A DNA stretch of 38,895 nt from a virus. Shown here piece after piece: positions 38,532 to 38,895 of the stretch. The position numbers and the translations under genes were made by a program. The notes under the pieces are model-generated. The model was not told the DNA's origin, ran no database searches, and saw only the letters and a list, made by a program, of their open reading frames with translations. The DNA is taken from the IMG/VR virus record IMGVR_UViG_3300028388_001251, positions 1-38,895 of that record; one strand, written 5' to 3'. The first letter of the stretch is position 1, and every line of letters begins with the position of its first letter.

Positions 38532-38882
38532 TCAACTCGGTGTGGTCGCCGCTTCCCACTCAGTGCGGTGCGAATTGCTGGCCCGCTTGGTGACGTCGTC
38601 GGCGTACGATACGCGGCGGCTGATCTGCGAAGAGAAATCGACGTTGGCCCGCGCGTCAAGGCCCACACTCGCACGGTACCGCGAAAGCTCGCCAGATGTG
38701 CGCGCGGCATCGGAGCTACCTACCATGCGGTACAGCCCCTCGTACGCACTGATGAGCTGACTCCTGTACTGCTGCGCCAGCCGAACCGCCTGCATTGCCG
38801 ACCGCCCCATCTCAGCGTAAGACGCAGCTGTCGAGCGGTTCATCCGGGCCTTGCTCGCGTTGATCTGAGTCCCGTCTTCCAT
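38532..38882 (-). CDS. Unknown structural-cluster protein, perhaps truncated at the window edge
   Basis: A 116-residue helical protein with many S, A and R residues (NRSTAASYAEMGRSAMQAVR). It starts at the ATG whose first base is 38882, but the frame remains open to the window edge and GGAG sits directly against this ATG, too close for a good ribosome binding site. The true start may lie beyond 38895. It has the same alanine- and serine-rich helical style as the next gene. Function unknown. Confidence 0.55.
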   Translation of the reverse strand: MEDGTQINASKARMNRSTAASYAEMGRSAMQAVRLAQQYRSQLISAYEGLYRMVGSSDAARTSGELSRYRASVGLDARANVDFSSQISRRVSYADDVTKRASNSHRTEWEAATTPS

Positions 38883-38895
38883 CTCCGCGGAATAA

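Overview
This window is part of a tailed double-stranded DNA phage genome (Caudoviricetes), probably podovirus-like. It carries a phage replication set (family A DNA polymerase, primase-helicase, dUTPase, several nucleases) and a capsid set (portal, scaffold, major capsid, head-tail adaptor, very large internal virion protein). No rRNA, tRNA, integrase, terminase or single-subunit RNA polymerase was seen. The Shine-Dalgarno sites, a textbook sigma-70 promoter and the moderately high GC point to a proteobacterial host; no finer host call is possible from sequence alone.

Layout. 1-640 is an AT-rich control region with about a dozen copies of CTAGACAAAA in both orientations, ending in a consensus promoter (595-623) overlapped by a perfect palindrome (621-639). 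640-1415 has no credible gene but holds strong RNA structure, including a possible pseudoknot (944-1017) and a terminator-like hairpin (1286-1322); it may be a long phage non-coding RNA or leader. 1416-8193 is the early block on the plus strand: a MoxR-type AAA+ ATPase, an unknown protein and a metallopeptidase/VWA protein, then mostly unknown small proteins. A 21-bp palindrome, TTTGTGAC-N5-GTCACAAA, occurs seven times (plus half a copy at the window edge), five of them just in front of a gene's ribosome binding site. A UUCG-loop terminator at 8215-8238 closes this block.

8253-22692 is the replication and recombination block, also on plus. Short overlapping accessory genes lead into a DNA polymerase split by an intein, with an HNH homing endonuclease gene nested in the intein in a different reading frame. 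Then come dUTPase, a DEDDh exonuclease, an HNH protein, a Tad2-like (DUF2829) anti-Thoeris protein, a Cas4/RecB-like nuclease, a VRR-NUC nuclease, an SNF2-type helicase, a candidate ssDNA-binding protein and an AEP primase-helicase fusion.

22710-38895 is the virion block on the minus strand, convergent with the first two. Read in its own direction it runs: partial unknown, 671-aa helical protein, portal, 67-aa protein, scaffold, major capsid, strong terminator, 72-aa repeat protein, head-tail adaptor, 653-aa virion protein, and a 2221-aa polyvalent protein with a zincin-like motif. Tail, lysis and terminase genes presumably lie beyond the right edge.

The most unusual points are the intein with an out-of-frame nested endonuclease gene, the promoter-driven structured leader with no gene, the iteron array, and the palindromes that overlap competing hairpins.
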